Shown one piece after another: positions 19,318-29,618 of a stretch of DNA of 64,000 nucleotides. The translations under genes and the position numbers were made by a program. Source of the DNA: Urophycis tenuis. Taxonomy: Eukaryota; Chordata; Actinopteri; Gadiformes; Phycidae. The notes under the pieces were generated by a model. That model was not told the DNA's origin. It did no database searches and saw nothing but the letters and a program-made list of their open reading frames with translations. Each line of letters begins with the position of its first letter. Within the stretch, counting starts at the first letter, position 1. The stretch covers positions 242,382 to 306,381 of the forward strand of contig JAXIVH010000101.1 in assembly GCA_036785325.1 (NCBI GenBank), in the 5' to 3' direction.

Positions 19318-21183
19318 TTAATGGGACACTTGGGCCTGCCTCTGAGACACAATCAGATCTAATCTGGGTGGAATGGGGGAAAGGCTCACTCTCAAAGTAG
19401 CCTCCAGCGTTGTTCTGAGTCTGTTTCGGGCTTTGGTTTTAGTTGTGGCCACAATGGAGAACCCTGATTTACACAGGTATGTAGTTGTGAATGGGAGAAG
19501 GAGTTTCACAGCCCTCAGTGCAAGACATGGGTACTCCTTTGAGACAGCAATCCAGAAGGAGCCCAGGTCTAGTTTGTCCCACTGCAATTTTAAAGTGCTG
19601 TCGGTGGAAACTTCCAGAAGCTGTGATTCCAGATGTGAGGGCAAAGCAACATCATTTGCAGTGGGATCCACAGAAAATGGGTCCAAAATCCACAAGTGTC
19701 CCTCTCTGGGATCCTCAGGAAAGTACTCATCAAATTTCTCTGCCAGTTGTGAGAGGTGTTGAGAGACTGAGTCACTGATCATCACCTGAGGGCAGTTTTC
19801 CAAAATGTCAGACAAAAGTGGAAACATGTCCATCCTCTTTTCCTGGGCCCTCTTTGTCCACAAAGCAAGTTTCCTCTTGAAAGCTTGAACTTTGTCTGCA
19901 ACAAAAAATATGTTGCTGTTTCTTCCTTGAAGAGAGATGTTCAGCTGGTTCAGTAGTGAAAAAATGTCACAGAGGTAGGCAAGTTTTGCTGTGAACTTTG
20001 TGTCGGCATAGTAATGTGCAAAGGGAGATTTTTTCTCAGTGAGGAAAGTGAAGACCTCATTCTTCAGTTCAAACAAACGCTTGAGGACCAGTCCCCTTGA
20101 GAGCCATCTCACTTCACTGTGATAGAGCAGCCTGACATGATCTGCGTCCATGTCCTCACAAAGCTTGGCAAAACATCTGGAGTTCACAGCATTGTTTTTA
20201 ATGAAGTTGATTGTTTTCACACATATAGTCATCACTTCGTGGAACTCTGGTGACATCTTTTTCGCTGCAAGGCTTTCACGGTGGAGAAAACAGTGTGTCC
20301 ATTTAGCTTCTGGTGCACGCTCCAGTATCTGGCTGATGACACCGTGATGCCTGCCAGTCATTGACGCTGCGCCGTCACTACACACCCCGACACAGTTCTG
20401 CCAGTCCAGGCCATTCTCAGTTAAATAGTTATCCATGCAGCGGAAACATTCCTGAGCCGTAGCTCGTGTTGGTAGCTCTCCACAGAACAGTATGTCTTCG
20501 TGCAAACTACTGTCCCAGCGATAGCGAACAAAAACCAACAGCAGTGCAGCATTCGTGACATCCGTGGACTCATCCATTTGCAAAGAGAAAAATTTACTAC
20601 TTTTTATTCTTTCAAGAAGTTGCTGCTGTATGTCTGAGGCCATGTCCGCGATACGGTGACTCACAGTGTCGTTGGAGAGTGGGATGGTCAGCAGCTTCTT
20701 TGCAGCAGCCTCTCCGATCATCTCACGGCACATATCCACAGCGGCAGGGAGAATCAATTCCTCCGCTATGGTGAATGGTTTCTTGCTCTGTGCCACACGT
20801 CTGGCTACGAGGTAGCTTGCTTTCAGTGCACATTTAGAGTTGCCAGTCAGTGACACAATAGATTTTTTCTGTATCTGCAGCCCATTTTCTTTTCTCTTAA
20901 AATATTCTACCGGCTTTCCCACGAGTGTTGGATGCTTGGTCTCTAGGTGCCGCTGTAGCTTCGAGGGCTTTAAAGCTTCATTAGATAGCGTCAGCCCACA
21001 CTCCACACACTGGGCTCTCGGCTCTTCCTCACTACCCCCGTTCACAAATCCATATCGAATGAATTCGGGATTGTACTTACGCACACATTTGTTTTTTGGG
21101 GGGGGTCCAGCACCACTTTTATCTTCATTTTTTCGCTTTAAAAACTTCTCCATCATTAAGCTGTGTTCGAAAAGTGCACTCAT
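19318..21183 (-). CDS. hAT transposase (ZBED5/Buster-like), intact 621-aa ORF
   Basis: It is a cut-and-paste DNA transposase. Residues 59-84 form a BED-type zinc finger (C59-x2-C62...H79-x4-H84) for DNA binding. The middle carries conserved hAT signatures: QMDESTDV, then VCSDGAASMTGRHHGV holding a catalytic Asp, then HSEVRWLSRGLVLKRLFEL. The C-terminus LPFTTTYLCKSGFS resembles the hAT dimerisation region. Length and domain order fit the autonomous ZBED5-like group. No stop or frameshift interrupts it. The start was taken at the first ATG; an internal start at M10 or M11 is possible. The promoter side (21240-21290) has short CGCTCGAG-type repeats. Confidence 0.92.
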   Translation of the reverse strand: MSALFEHSLMMEKFLKRKNEDKSGAGPPPKNKCVRKYNPEFIRYGFVNGGSEEEPRAQCVECGLTLSNEALKPSKLQRHLETKHPTLVGKPVEYFKRKENGLQIQKKSIVSLTGNSKCALKASYLVARRVAQSKKPFTIAEELILPAAVDMCREMIGEAAAKKLLTIPLSNDTVSHRIADMASDIQQQLLERIKSSKFFSLQMDESTDVTNAALLLVFVRYRWDSSLHEDILFCGELPTRATAQECFRCMDNYLTENGLDWQNCVGVCSDGAASMTGRHHGVISQILERAPEAKWTHCFLHRESLAAKKMSPEFHEVMTICVKTINFIKNNAVNSRCFAKLCEDMDADHVRLLYHSEVRWLSRGLVLKRLFELKNEVFTFLTEKKSPFAHYYADTKFTAKLAYLCDIFSLLNQLNISLQGRNSNIFFVADKVQAFKRKLALWTKRAQEKRMDMFPLLSDILENCPQVMISDSVSQHLSQLAEKFDEYFPEDPREGHLWILDPFSVDPTANDVALPSHLESQLLEVSTDSTLKLQWDKLDLGSFWIAVSKEYPCLALRAVKLLLPFTTTYLCKSGFSIVATTKTKARNRLRTTLEATLRVSLSPIPPRLDLIVSQRQAQVSH

Positions 21184-22074
21184 TCACTCGCTCACGGACA
21201 CTCGGGATGACGTTCGGTTGCCATGACAATGCCGCAAGCTTGCGCTCGAGACGCTCAAGTCGCTCGAGTCGCTCGAGACGCACAAACATGGCAGTTGAAA
21301 TTGAAAGAATGGTCTATCTGAGCAATGAACTTATGTATCTTCCGTTACAATTTGGCATATTATGTAACACCTATTCGTTACTCAAACGCCGAAGGCGAGC
21401 GCTGTACTTGTTGTGCTTAAGCGATGGGGAAAAAAACGCGTGTATTAACGCTATCAGCTGATCGCGACGAAGCGTGTTTGTCAGAGTGATAGAGAAACAA
21501 GGCGGGGCAAGGGGATGGATGATATTAAGTTTTAATTTGATGATGAGGTGCTGAAGGAGTCTTTCAGAAGGAGCACGGCGCATCACTTCAGCACAGAGCA
21601 GACACAGAGCAGACCGGTTATATCGTGATTATGCGTCGTGATTGCGTCGTATCGTGATTTCGCGAGATCTCGTGCGCCCTCGGACAGCTGTCACAACAGG
21701 CGGACCCGCAACGGAGCGGAGCAAGGACGGAACCAGTGTGTGTTGACGGAGTTGAAGTACGCAGCCGTTCCGTAGCGGAGCGGATCTGCAGCCGTTCCGC
21801 ATCCAGTGGATTATCGGCGTTAGGAATCCGCGCATACACATTAATTAACATCTCTGGTGTATTCAGTTGATAACCTATGCAGTCCCGCGGCCCAAGCGGC
21901 CCACAGGTGCAAAACTGAAAGTTTTTTGCGGCCCACTAGTTGGCGCTCGCGGCCCAACTATGGGCCGCGGCCCTATGGTTAAGAAAGGCTGCTTTAGACC
22001 ACCTATATCCAGTTTAAAAAAAAGACAACTTTGGACCTTCTGATTACTTTCACGGCTTAACCAAGGTTTCATGG

Positions 22075-22137
22075 TGTAATGGTTAGCACGATAGACTCTG
22101 AATCCGAGTTCAAGTCTCGGTGGAACCTTCATAGTCA
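22075..22137 (+). pseudogene. tRNA-Gln(CTG) with anticodon-arm deletion
   Basis: It has the same 63-nt form as 13074-13136. Confidence 0.8.
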
Positions 22138-22263
22138 GTACCTGTAAAACCTGTCGCTTGAAAAACCAGTACTTCAAACAATGCTCCGGATTTCTTTTTA
22201 AATACGTTTAATCCGTATCCAATTCAAAACATTAAAAAAATACACTTGATAACAAGAACAGAA

Positions 22264-22345
22264 GATGGGGTGGCCGAGTGGTTAAGGCGATGGACTGCTA
22301 ATCCATTGTGCTCTACACGCGTGGGTTCGAATCCCATCCTCATCG
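22264..22345 (+). tRNA. tRNA-Ser(GCT)
   Basis: It is a copy of 13281-13362 with one variable-arm change (CTCTACAC). Confidence 0.91.
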
Positions 22346-22658
22346 GATGCATCACTCTAGGTTGTTCGTTTTCAGGTAGAAATGTGATGAAGCATAAATA
22401 CATACAGTGATGCTGCAACCACCAGTGTAGAATCACCATACAGTGATTCTACACATTCTGCCACTGAACCACCAATGCCTGCTTGTGGAGAGTGTTTGAC
22501 TCAAGAAATGTGTCAGTCAACTTACAGCATAGACACATTCCTGTCTACAACCACCAAAAAATACATAGTTATCCTACGTAGCTGGTGCATTGCTCTAGAT
22601 TTCAATTTTACTTGCATTTAGTACACTTTACAGAATGTACTTGTATCCAGAAATAGCA

Positions 22659-22734
22659 GAAAGGGTCACGGATTGGTTAAAGAGATAGACAATTAATCCT
22701 TTTATCACGACATGTTCGACTCCCATTCTTATTG
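22659..22734 (+). pseudogene. tRNA-Ser relic
   Basis: It is a copy of 13655-13730. A 5' tRNA-Gly(GCC) fragment lies upstream at about 22455-22478 on the minus strand. Confidence 0.7.
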
Positions 22735-22871
22735 TTTACTTCTTTTTGAGACTAACCTTTTTATATAGAATTGTGAGGAATCATAGTCACGTGCCTTTCT
22801 TCCTCAACCAAAAACACGTACAGTGATCATGAAATTCATAAATTGCTGGGGCATTGGTTAAATAAACTAAA

Positions 22872-22943
22872 TGCATTGGCCGGGAATCGAACCCGGGTCA
22901 ACTGCTTGGAAGGCAGCTATGCTCACCACTATACCACCAATGC
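22872..22943 (-). tRNA. tRNA-Gly(TCC)
   Basis: It is a full cloverleaf, as at 13868-13939. Confidence 0.92.
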
Positions 22944-23105
22944 TGTCAGTAGCAGTTTTCTACCATAAATTCCCCAGCCCGACAAGTCTATGTGTGTGTT
23001 TGTTTCTAAATACAGTGTAAATACAGTGTATTTTAGCACCCACCATTAGATAATCTCCATTGTAGGAGTAGCGGTATATAAACGTCCTAGGATCAGTCTG
23101 TATTG

Positions 23106-23120
23106 GTGTTACTTCGGTGC

Positions 23121-23161
<41 letters not shown>

Positions 23162-23199
23162 GGCCAGCTTCTCGCAAATTCGTGAAGCGTTCTATCTTT
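23106..23199 (+). ncRNA. U6 snRNA-like gene lacking the internal stem-loop
   Basis: It has one change from 4111-4204 (GGCCAGCTTCTC). The TATA box is at 23075-23082. Confidence 0.7.
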
Positions 23200-23210
23200 A
23201 TCAAGATTTT

Positions 23211-23403
23211 AGAAAGTATTCAGACCCTTTACTTAGTTTAAGAACCTTTGGCAGCAAATACAGCCTCAAGTCTTCTTTGGCATGACGCAACAAAATTTGC
23301 ACACCAGGATGTGGGGAGTTTCTGCCATTCTTCTCTGCAGATCCTGTCAAGCTCTGTCCGGTTGGATGGGGACCGTCGGTGGACAGCCTTTTTGTGGTCT
23401 CTC
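23211..23403 (-). mobile_element. Tc1/mariner transposase C-terminal relic
   Basis: It shows the same fixed U6-Tc1 junction as the other units. Confidence 0.75.
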
Positions 23404-23744
23404 TTTGGGCAGCGTTTTGATTTTGATGTCAAACTCTGCTGTAGAACCTTGGGAGAATGAGCAGCTTCTTCTTGAGCGCCCACTCCAAAAACACAGCATG
23501 GTGTAGCCATGAAGAACACTTGTGACATGTAATTACACCTAACAAGACTAGCCACAAGCACACGCATTCCGATTGTGCCACAGAGACTTGTGGAAGGTCT
23601 TGGTGTCTGTGTCTGTTGTACGCAAATGCCAAGTATGACAACATGAGGGAAATTTGCTCATTAGAAGAGGCGGATGCATGCAACATGAGGTGTTTTGATT
23701 GTCAAACGCTTGTTTCGTCGACTGACTCACACTCAAAATGCACC

Positions 23745-23751
23745 CCTCCCT

Positions 23752-23786
<35 letters not shown>

Positions 23787-23818
23787 ACGAACGCGCTAAC
23801 CGGTTGCGCCACAGAGAC
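23745..23818 (-). tRNA. tRNA-Asn(GTT), slightly damaged
   Basis: The D arm (AACCGGTTAGCG) is intact. The anticodon stem has one mismatch (TTCGT/CCGAA), and acceptor pair 1-72 is G-G. Confidence 0.75.
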
Positions 23819-23974
23819 GTCAGGCAGCTGCTGGTTTCAGTGTATGCCCAAACAAAAGGCTAAGGACGGCAAAAGATGACAATTTGATCATTAACTTTGT
23901 GTGAAATCCACTGTTCTGGATGTCCAGATATGTGTGTGGGTCGCTCCAAACAAACAGCTAAAGGAACTTTTATC

Positions 23975-24047
23975 GCCTGGCTAGCTCAGTCGGTAGAGCA
24001 TGAGACTCTTAATCTCAGGGTCGTGGGTTCGAGCCCCACGTTGGGCG
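23975..24047 (+). tRNA. tRNA-Lys(CTT)
   Basis: It is a cloverleaf with anticodon CTT. Base 4 is T (GCCTGG), giving a G-U acceptor pair. Confidence 0.9.
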
Positions 24048-24500
24048 GTTCCTTTTGGGCAGCGTTTTGATTTTTATGTCAAACACTGCTGAAGAACCTT
24101 GGGAGAATCAGCATTTATAGGCTTCTTCTTGAACGCCGACTACAATAACACAGTAGGGTGTAGCCATGAAGAAGTTAGGCTCAAAGGATCTGTGACATGT
24201 AATTAAACCTAACAGCACTGCCCACAAGCAAACACACTGGCAGTGCGCCATTGTTTCTAGGTGCAAACAATGGTGCAAACAATGTTTCTAGGTGCAAACA
24301 TGCAACAATTGCCATGTGAAATTTGAGCTCATGTATCAAGGTTTTGCAAGAACATAAATTATTTACTGAGTTCAGACGACATGCCCCCTTGACTACAAGC
24401 ATGTGTGGATAAAGAGTTGCCTGTATTGTGCCCAGTTACACAGTTCTACATTAACACATGCACCTTGTTTCGTGAACCTGCATGTCTGTTCAAAGTCATC
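24048..24500. other. Diverged spacer
   Basis: The first part resembles the usual Lys downstream spacer. From about 24180 it diverges and contains a local duplication (GTTTCTAGGTGCAAACAAT repeated near 24253 and 24283). No gene is recognised. Confidence 0.5.
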
Positions 24501-24574
24501 CGGCCCTGGGTGGGCTTGAACCACCAACCTTTCAGTTAACAGCCGAACGCGCTGGCCTATTGCGCCACAGAGAC
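24501..24574 (-). pseudogene. tRNA-Asn(GTT), decayed
   Basis: It carries the GGCCAGCG D-arm lesion of 366-439; the 3' end differs (CAGGGCCG). Confidence 0.7.
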
Positions 24575-24741
24575 TTGGGGAAGGTCTCGGTGTCTGTGTA
24601 TCGTTGTACGCAAATGCCAAGTATGACAACATGAGGGAAATTTGCTCATTAGAAGAGGCGGATGCATGAAACATGAGGCGTCTTGGAGTTTTGATTGTCA
24701 AACACTTGTTTTGTCGACTGGCATATGACTCAAAATGCATC

Positions 24742-24748
24742 CGTCCCT

Positions 24749-24809
<61 letters not shown>

Positions 24810-24815
24810 AGAGAC
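24742..24815 (-). tRNA. tRNA-Asn(GTT)
   Basis: It is identical to 607-680. Confidence 0.93.
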
Positions 24816-24994
24816 CTCAGGCTGCTGCTGCTGGTGTCAGTGAATGGCCAAACAAAAAGCTAAGGACGTCAAAAGATGGCAATTTGATCATTAACTTTGC
24901 GTGAAACCCACTGTTGTGGATGTCCAACAGCTGTTGTGTGCTTCCAGATCTGTTTGTGGGTCCGTCCAAACGAACACCTAAAGAGAGTTTCATC

Positions 24995-25067
24995 GCCCGG
25001 CTAGCTCAGTCGGTAGAGCATGAGACTCTTAATCTCAGGGTCGTGGGTTCGAGCCCCACGTTGGGCG
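24995..25067 (+). tRNA. tRNA-Lys(CTT)
   Basis: It is identical to 860-932. Confidence 0.95.
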
Positions 25068-25687
25068 GTTATCTTTGGGCAGCGTTTTGATTTTGATGTC
25101 AAACACTGCTGAAGAACCTTGGGAGAATGAGAATTGATGGTCTTCTTCTTGAGCGCCCACTACAAAAACGCAGCATGGTGTAGCCATGAAGAAGACTTGT
25201 GACATGTAATTACACCTAACAACACTAGCCACAAGCACACGCAGTACGATTGCGCCACAGCGACTTGTGGAAGGTCTTGGTGTCTGTGTATTATTGTACG
25301 CAAATGCCAAGTATAACAACATGAGGGAAATTTGCTGATTAGAAGAGGAGGATGCATGAAACATGAGGTGTCTTGGAGTTTTGATTGTCAAACGCTTGTT
25401 TGTTTTGTCGACTGGCATCACACTCAAAATGCATCCGTCCCTGGGTGGGCTTGAACCACCAACCTTTTGAGAAAAAATGAGAAAACAACAACATTGGTCT
25501 GACATGATTCCTTGGATGCGTGAGAAAAATAAAAGTTGATTAAGTAGCACATCAGATAACAGTCTGTACTTTTGGAGTTTATCTTAGGAGATCCTGTGTA
25601 CGTTGTATGGCCATTGTGTCACAAAGCATAGAGAGAATATTCACGGAAAAGTACAGCAAACACCAGCATCATTTGCAAAGACTACTA

Positions 25688-25760
25688 TGCCCAATGTGGT
25701 GCTCGAACCCACGACCCTGAGATTAAGAGTCTCATGCTCTATCGACTGAGCTAACCCGGC
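25688..25760 (-). pseudogene. tRNA-Lys(CTT), variant with T-stem and acceptor damage
   Basis: Besides the shared G53-A61 mismatch it has GCCGGG at the 5' end, which breaks acceptor pair 4-69. Confidence 0.65.
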
Positions 25761-26154
25761 TCAAAATCAACTGCTACGTCGTGTTTCACAAAGAAACTTT
25801 AAAGTCCAAATGAGTTGTTGAAAATTAACCAGAATGCTTTGCATGCCATGTCTTTGGTAGAGTTCACTTGCTCCTTGCAAAGCTTTCAACTTTAATTTTG
25901 AACCCAAACTTTGAATATCTCCTCTGTTAGACTGGTTTTGATAGGTTAAGGGCCACAACACTTCAATAGAAAAATTCCGATCAATGTTACAAAGGATTGC
26001 ACTGTCTGTGTGGCAAACAAACAATCAAAGGCTAAGTTATTCTTCACAATGTCGTAATATGCGATAGACATGGGTTGCAGGTGCCCAAGGAGTAGCAAAA
26101 GGTCCGGTTGAGATGATTCTGATATTTTTTTGGTTCACAAAAAGCTGGCATCAC

Positions 26155-26228
26155 AGGTACTGCTGGGAGTTGAACCCAGGGTCTCCTGTTTACAAGACAG
26201 GCGCTTTGACCAGCTAAGCCACAGTACC
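26155..26228 (-). tRNA. tRNA-Thr(TGT)
   Basis: It is identical to 2018-2091. Confidence 0.92.
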
Positions 26229-26350
26229 TCTGCTGTCATAGGGTGAAATTTCTCTGAAATTGGTCCAATGTAGCACTACCTGATGTTCGTTAAGAAAGAA
26301 AAAACGGCAAGGAAAAGGAATTGAAACAACTGGGAGTCTTACATAAATGC

Positions 26351-26424
26351 AGGTACTGCTGGGATTTGAACCCAGGATCTCCTGTTTACTAGACATGCAC
26401 TTTAACCAGCTAAGCCACAGCACC
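26351..26424 (-). tRNA. tRNA-Thr(AGT), anticodon-stem mismatch
   Basis: It is a copy of 2214-2287 in which the stem reads CATGT/ACAGG, leaving one unpaired position. Confidence 0.8.
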
Positions 26425-26603
26425 ACTGGCACCCAAAGTGAACTGCTGGAGCGAAAAATTGAGAAAAACAACAACAGTGGTCTGACATGATTCCTTGCAT
26501 GCGTGAGAAAAATAAAAGTTGTACGGCCATTGTGTCACAAAGCATAGAGAGAAGATTAACGGAAAAGTACAGCAAACACTAGCATCATTTGCAAAGACTG
26601 CTG

Positions 26604-26676
26604 CGCCCAATGTGGGGCTCGAACCCACGACCCTGAGATTAAGAGTCTCATGCTCTACCGACTGAGCTAACCGGGC
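26604..26676 (-). tRNA. tRNA-Lys(CTT)
   Basis: It is identical to 2534-2606. Confidence 0.92.
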
Positions 26677-27101
26677 TCAGAATCAACTGGTACGTCGTGT
26701 TTCGCAAACAAACTTTAAAGTCCAAATGAGTTGTTGACAATTAACCATAATGCTTTGCATGCCATGTCTTTGGTAGAGTTCACTTGCTCCTTGCAAAGCT
26801 TTCAACTTTAATTTCGAACCCCAACTGTTCCGGATCAGGATAGCCGAGAAGTCTTAGGCCCTGCAATCAGCTTGCACTCTCCTCTGTTCTTACATTGTGG
26901 GACGGAACTGATCTTAAGGGTGCCCTGCATTGGTCTTGCATCGACTCTGGGTCTAAATCATGGCCGGTGAGAGTTCTACAACTGAAAACCAATGCTTGCC
27001 TCCTGCTCCATCTTGGCTCCCAGAATTGAATTTGTCACACTCAGTTACACCTGTAGACATAAAAGTGTTTGTTCACGACGAGGAGGGTTTTCTTGCACAG
27101 T

Positions 27102-27173
27102 TCCTCGTTAGTATAGTGGTCAGTATCCCCGCCTGTCACGCGGGAGACCGAGGTTCAATTCCCCGACGGGGAG
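27102..27173 (+). tRNA. tRNA-Asp(GTC), T-stem mismatch
   Basis: It is a copy of 3032-3103 with CGAGG in the T stem, an A against C. Confidence 0.85.
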
Positions 27174-27278
27174 GTGGGGAATTTTACTCAAAGTGAAATT
27201 AGTAGATATCGGTGATAAAGAAGTAACCTTTCAGTTCCTCAACAACTGTGATCCACGCTGTCCTTGTTGTTGTCACCA

Positions 27279-27361
27279 GTCAGGATGGCAGAGCGGTCTA
27301 AGGCGCTGCGTTTAGTTCGCAGTCTCCTCTGGAGGCGTGTGTTCGAAACCCACTTCTGACA
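27279..27361 (+). tRNA. tRNA-Leu(TAG), derived from Leu(CAG)
   Basis: It aligns with the Leu(CAG) genes of other units, but the loop reads TTTAGTT, so wobble base 34 is T and the anticodon is TAG, still leucine. The stem CTGCG/CGCAG is perfect. The T arm reads TTCGAAACC, so the T stem has one mismatch. Confidence 0.82.
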
Positions 27362-27535
27362 TCGTTATTCATGAAATAAAGAATCTGTGAGTGCCTTGCA
27401 TTGAGCACTGATGTTTTCTGACGAAATTCAATCATGATTCCATGGTATAAGGCTTAGCACTACTTTGGTTTTGGATTTTCCTGAGGAGATGAGCATAATG
27501 TAGGCTGCCATTCGCGCCTTCGGTTTTGCTCTAAG

Positions 27536-27621
27536 GTGTCTGGATGGCAGAGCGTTCTGTGACGCCAAGATAAGTTCCCAGTCGCCTCTGGAGGTGTGGT
27601 TGTGAATCCCACTTGTGACAC
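27536..27621 (+). pseudogene. tRNA-Leu relic
   Basis: It is the unit 5 copy of 3466-3551. Confidence 0.7.
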
Positions 27622-27788
27622 TCATGAGGAATCCGAAGAAATGGCAAACTCCCCACCAAAATCGTGACTTGATCACAACATTACTTTTTACTTTATTGGC
27701 CAAACATATCCCACAATAATCCTCACATACAGTACAATGGGCCCAGGTTGAGGTACAGAACAAATCTACATATAGGCTGCATGAACAC

Positions 27789-27836
27789 GCGCCTCTTGCG
27801 TGGCAGGCGAGAATTATACCACGGAACCACCAATGC
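27789..27836 (-). pseudogene. tRNA-Gly(GCC) 5' half
   Basis: It is a copy of 3698-3745 with anticodon-stem changes. Confidence 0.7.
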
Positions 27837-27967
27837 CTGCTTGTGGGGAGTAAATGACTCAAGACATTTGTCAGTCAAATTACAGAATAGTCACATTCCT
27901 GTCTACAACCACCAAAAAATATATACAGTGATTCTACATGGCTGGTGCATTGTTTAAATAAATGAAA

Positions 27968-28039
27968 TGCATTGGCCGAGAATCGAACCCGGGTCAACTG
28001 CTTGGAAGGCAGCTATGCTCACCACTATACCACCAATGC
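27968..28039 (-). tRNA. tRNA-Gly(TCC), T-stem mismatch
   Basis: It is a copy of 3877-3948 with a paired acceptor but TTCTCGGCC in the 3' T stem, one mismatch. Confidence 0.85.
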
Positions 28040-28218
28040 CGTCAGTAGCAGTTTTCTACCATGAATTCCGGAGCCCGACAAGTCTATGTGTGTGTTTGTT
28101 TCTAAATACAGTGTATTTCTAAATACAGTGTAAATACAGTGTATTTTAGCACCCACCATTAGATAATCTCCATTGTAGGAGTAGAGGTATATAAACGTCC
28201 TATGATCAGTCTGTATTG

Positions 28219-28233
28219 GTGTTACTTCGGTGC

Positions 28234-28273
<40 letters not shown>

Positions 28274-28312
28274 GGGCCCGCTTCTCGCAAATTAGTGAAG
28301 TGTTCTATCTTT
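28219..28312 (+). pseudogene. U6 snRNA-like gene, further decayed
   Basis: It is the most diverged U6-like copy (AGCAGGGCCCGCTTCTCGC, ATTAGTGAAGTG). The AGC triad is retained, but GTGAAGCG is altered. The TATA box at 28188-28195 remains. Confidence 0.65.
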
Positions 28313-28325
28313 ATCAAGATTTTAG

Positions 28326-28440
28326 AAAGTATTCAGACCCTTTACTTAGTTTAAGGACCTTTGGCAGCAAATACAGCCTCAAGTCTTCTTGGGTATGACG
28401 CAAGAAACTTTGCACACCTGGATTTGGGGTCAAGCTCTGG
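28326..28440 (-). mobile_element. Tc1/mariner relic, shorter copy
   Basis: It runs from ATTCAGACCC to TGGATTTGGGG and then breaks into unrelated sequence. It is closer to generic fish Tc1 here (TCTTCTTGGGTATGACGC) than the other copies are. Confidence 0.65.
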
Positions 28441-28587
28441 GCCATGGGCTCAATCTTCTGTCAGCGGGATTCTGTTACAACTGCTGGGATTCGTGTTTTG
28501 TTACACTTGTTCTATTCTCAGGAGGTTTACAAGGCTAGCAGCTGATGAAGAGCGATGAAAACAAACAGCCATGCACTCCCTGAGAAG

Positions 28588-28651
28588 CTCCCCGTCGGGG
28601 AATTAAACCCCACTCTCCTGCCAGGGATACTGTCCACTATACTAACGAGGA
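28588..28651 (-). pseudogene. tRNA-Asp relic with deleted anticodon arm
   Basis: The 5' part TCCTCGTTAGTATAGTGG and the 3' part GGGG...CCCCGACGGGGAG are intact. The anticodon arm has lost about 8 nt including GTC, leaving 64 nt. It is a copy of the array tRNA-Asp in reverse orientation. Confidence 0.75.
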
Positions 28652-29331
28652 GAGGGAATGGAAGCACAGCAGACGTCTGAGTCAAAGCGCAACGACTGGA
28701 CGTCGACTTGGCACAGGAACCCCAAAAGCAAGACAGATTCATCGGAGTTTCTTAGGAGACCTGGAAGCAGATGGGTCAAACAAACAAAAACAAACAGCCA
28801 CCTGAGATTTTGCATCAATAAATGCCATCAAGGCGCATTGCTGCCTGCAAAAAAATTGCGTTTGAGGAATTACATAGACAAGATGTCAACCGTTCGCAAA
28901 CAACAATCTTGCCCACAATCCTTTCTACAAATGAAATGCGTTACATGTTAACTTATTACATTTTACTGACCATTACGCCACAACTAACAAACTAACATTA
29001 TTGTGATATCTGCACCCGTAAAATACAATTCCAACACTCATTATTCGTAATGCAATGTATATAGCTCTATCTTTTTTGTTTCATGCTTTGCTGTATTCGA
29101 CTTCTGGGATTTTGCAAAAAGAAATGCCATCAAGGCTATTAAACACAGGGATAAATATATATAACATAAGCGTGCCCCTGGTGGTGGGGTTTTAGGCTAC
29201 CGTGGTCTATTACCTCACAAACACCGTCACCGGTGACACGGCATTTCTGGGACAATGCTGAATTGCATGGAGCAGCATTTACAGCTGGAGTAGCTTTCAG
29301 AGGGAGAATCATTTTCACAGTACCGCAGAGC
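28652..29331. other. Unassigned spacer
   Basis: It has no recognisable gene. There is a TATA-rich stretch near 29150 and a near-palindromic CACCGTCACCGGTGACACGG near 29223-29242. A 97-codon open frame at 28658-28951 has no recognisable domain and looks fortuitous. Confidence 0.4.
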
Positions 29332-29447
29332 TCTGCCACATGGCAAAGCCCACCAGAAAAATTCCCTAAACTCTTGGGTGTTCCTCTCCACAGAGGTCTT
29401 TAGTAAAAGGCGAAAGGCTTATACGATTTGTAGAGAAACCAGAGTTA
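29332..29447 (-). ncRNA. U5 snRNA-like sequence
   Basis: On the minus strand it matches U5 through ACTCTGGTTTCTCT, ATCGTATAA, the invariant loop CGCCTTTTACTAAAG, the closing GTGGAGAGGAAC and an Sm-like GAATTTTTC. The 3' hairpin is diverged (GGTGGGCTTTGCC...). The invariant loop that aligns exons is intact. No clear PSE is visible because U2-like sequence ends only about 6 bp upstream. It may be a variant gene or a pseudogene; the 3' limit is approximate. Confidence 0.75.
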
Positions 29448-29452
29448 AAAAA

Positions 29453-29618
29453 TGCACCTGCTGCCACGGCCCGCCTGTGGCACTCGCCGGCTTGGTAAAC
29501 TGCCCAACGGTGGCCCTCTATGTTTAATAGGTAGTCCCCACATAGAGGACATATCAGACATTAAAATGATAAGAACAGATACTACCACTTGATCTAAGCC
29601 AAAAGGCAGAGAAGCGAT
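29453..29618 (-). ncRNA. U2 snRNA-like sequence, 5' domain conserved, 3' domain replaced
   Basis: The first 90 nt on the minus strand match U2: ATCGCTTCTC, CCTTTTGGCT, AGATCAAGTG with the branch-point region GTAGTATCTGTTC, and a stem IIa-like part. Beyond this there is no Sm site and the sequence is unlike U2, although an 8-bp hairpin CCTCTATG/CATAGAGG and a 6-bp hairpin TGCCAC/GTGGCA can form. A T6 run joins it to the U5-like sequence. It is probably a pseudogene. Confidence 0.65.

Larger units (their letters stand above)
18634..21991 (-). mobile_element. hAT-family DNA transposon, Buster/ZBED5-like, complete with TSD
   Basis: The 3358-bp element is flanked by the 8-bp target duplication CTTTAGAC (18626-18633 and 21992-21999), which has the central TA favoured by Buster-type hATs. 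Imperfect terminal inverted repeats start CAGGGGTTCTTAACC on the left and CAGCCTTTCTTAACC on the right (read inward). The empty site is visible in unit 3 near 13000. Coding is on the minus strand. An AT-rich tract (19020-19110) lies between the left end and the transposase stop. The transposase frame is open, so the copy may be young. Confidence 0.93.
14361..23364. repeat. RNA-gene array unit 4 (long form, split by hAT element)
   Basis: It has the long form of unit 3 plus the 3.36 kb hAT insertion and its target duplication at 18626-21999. Without the insertion it is about 5.64 kb. Confidence 0.88.

Noticed and set aside
18634..21991. Host ZBED5-type domesticated gene
   Set aside because: The ORF lies in an element with TIRs and an 8-bp TSD and is absent at the same site in unit 3, so it is a mobile copy.
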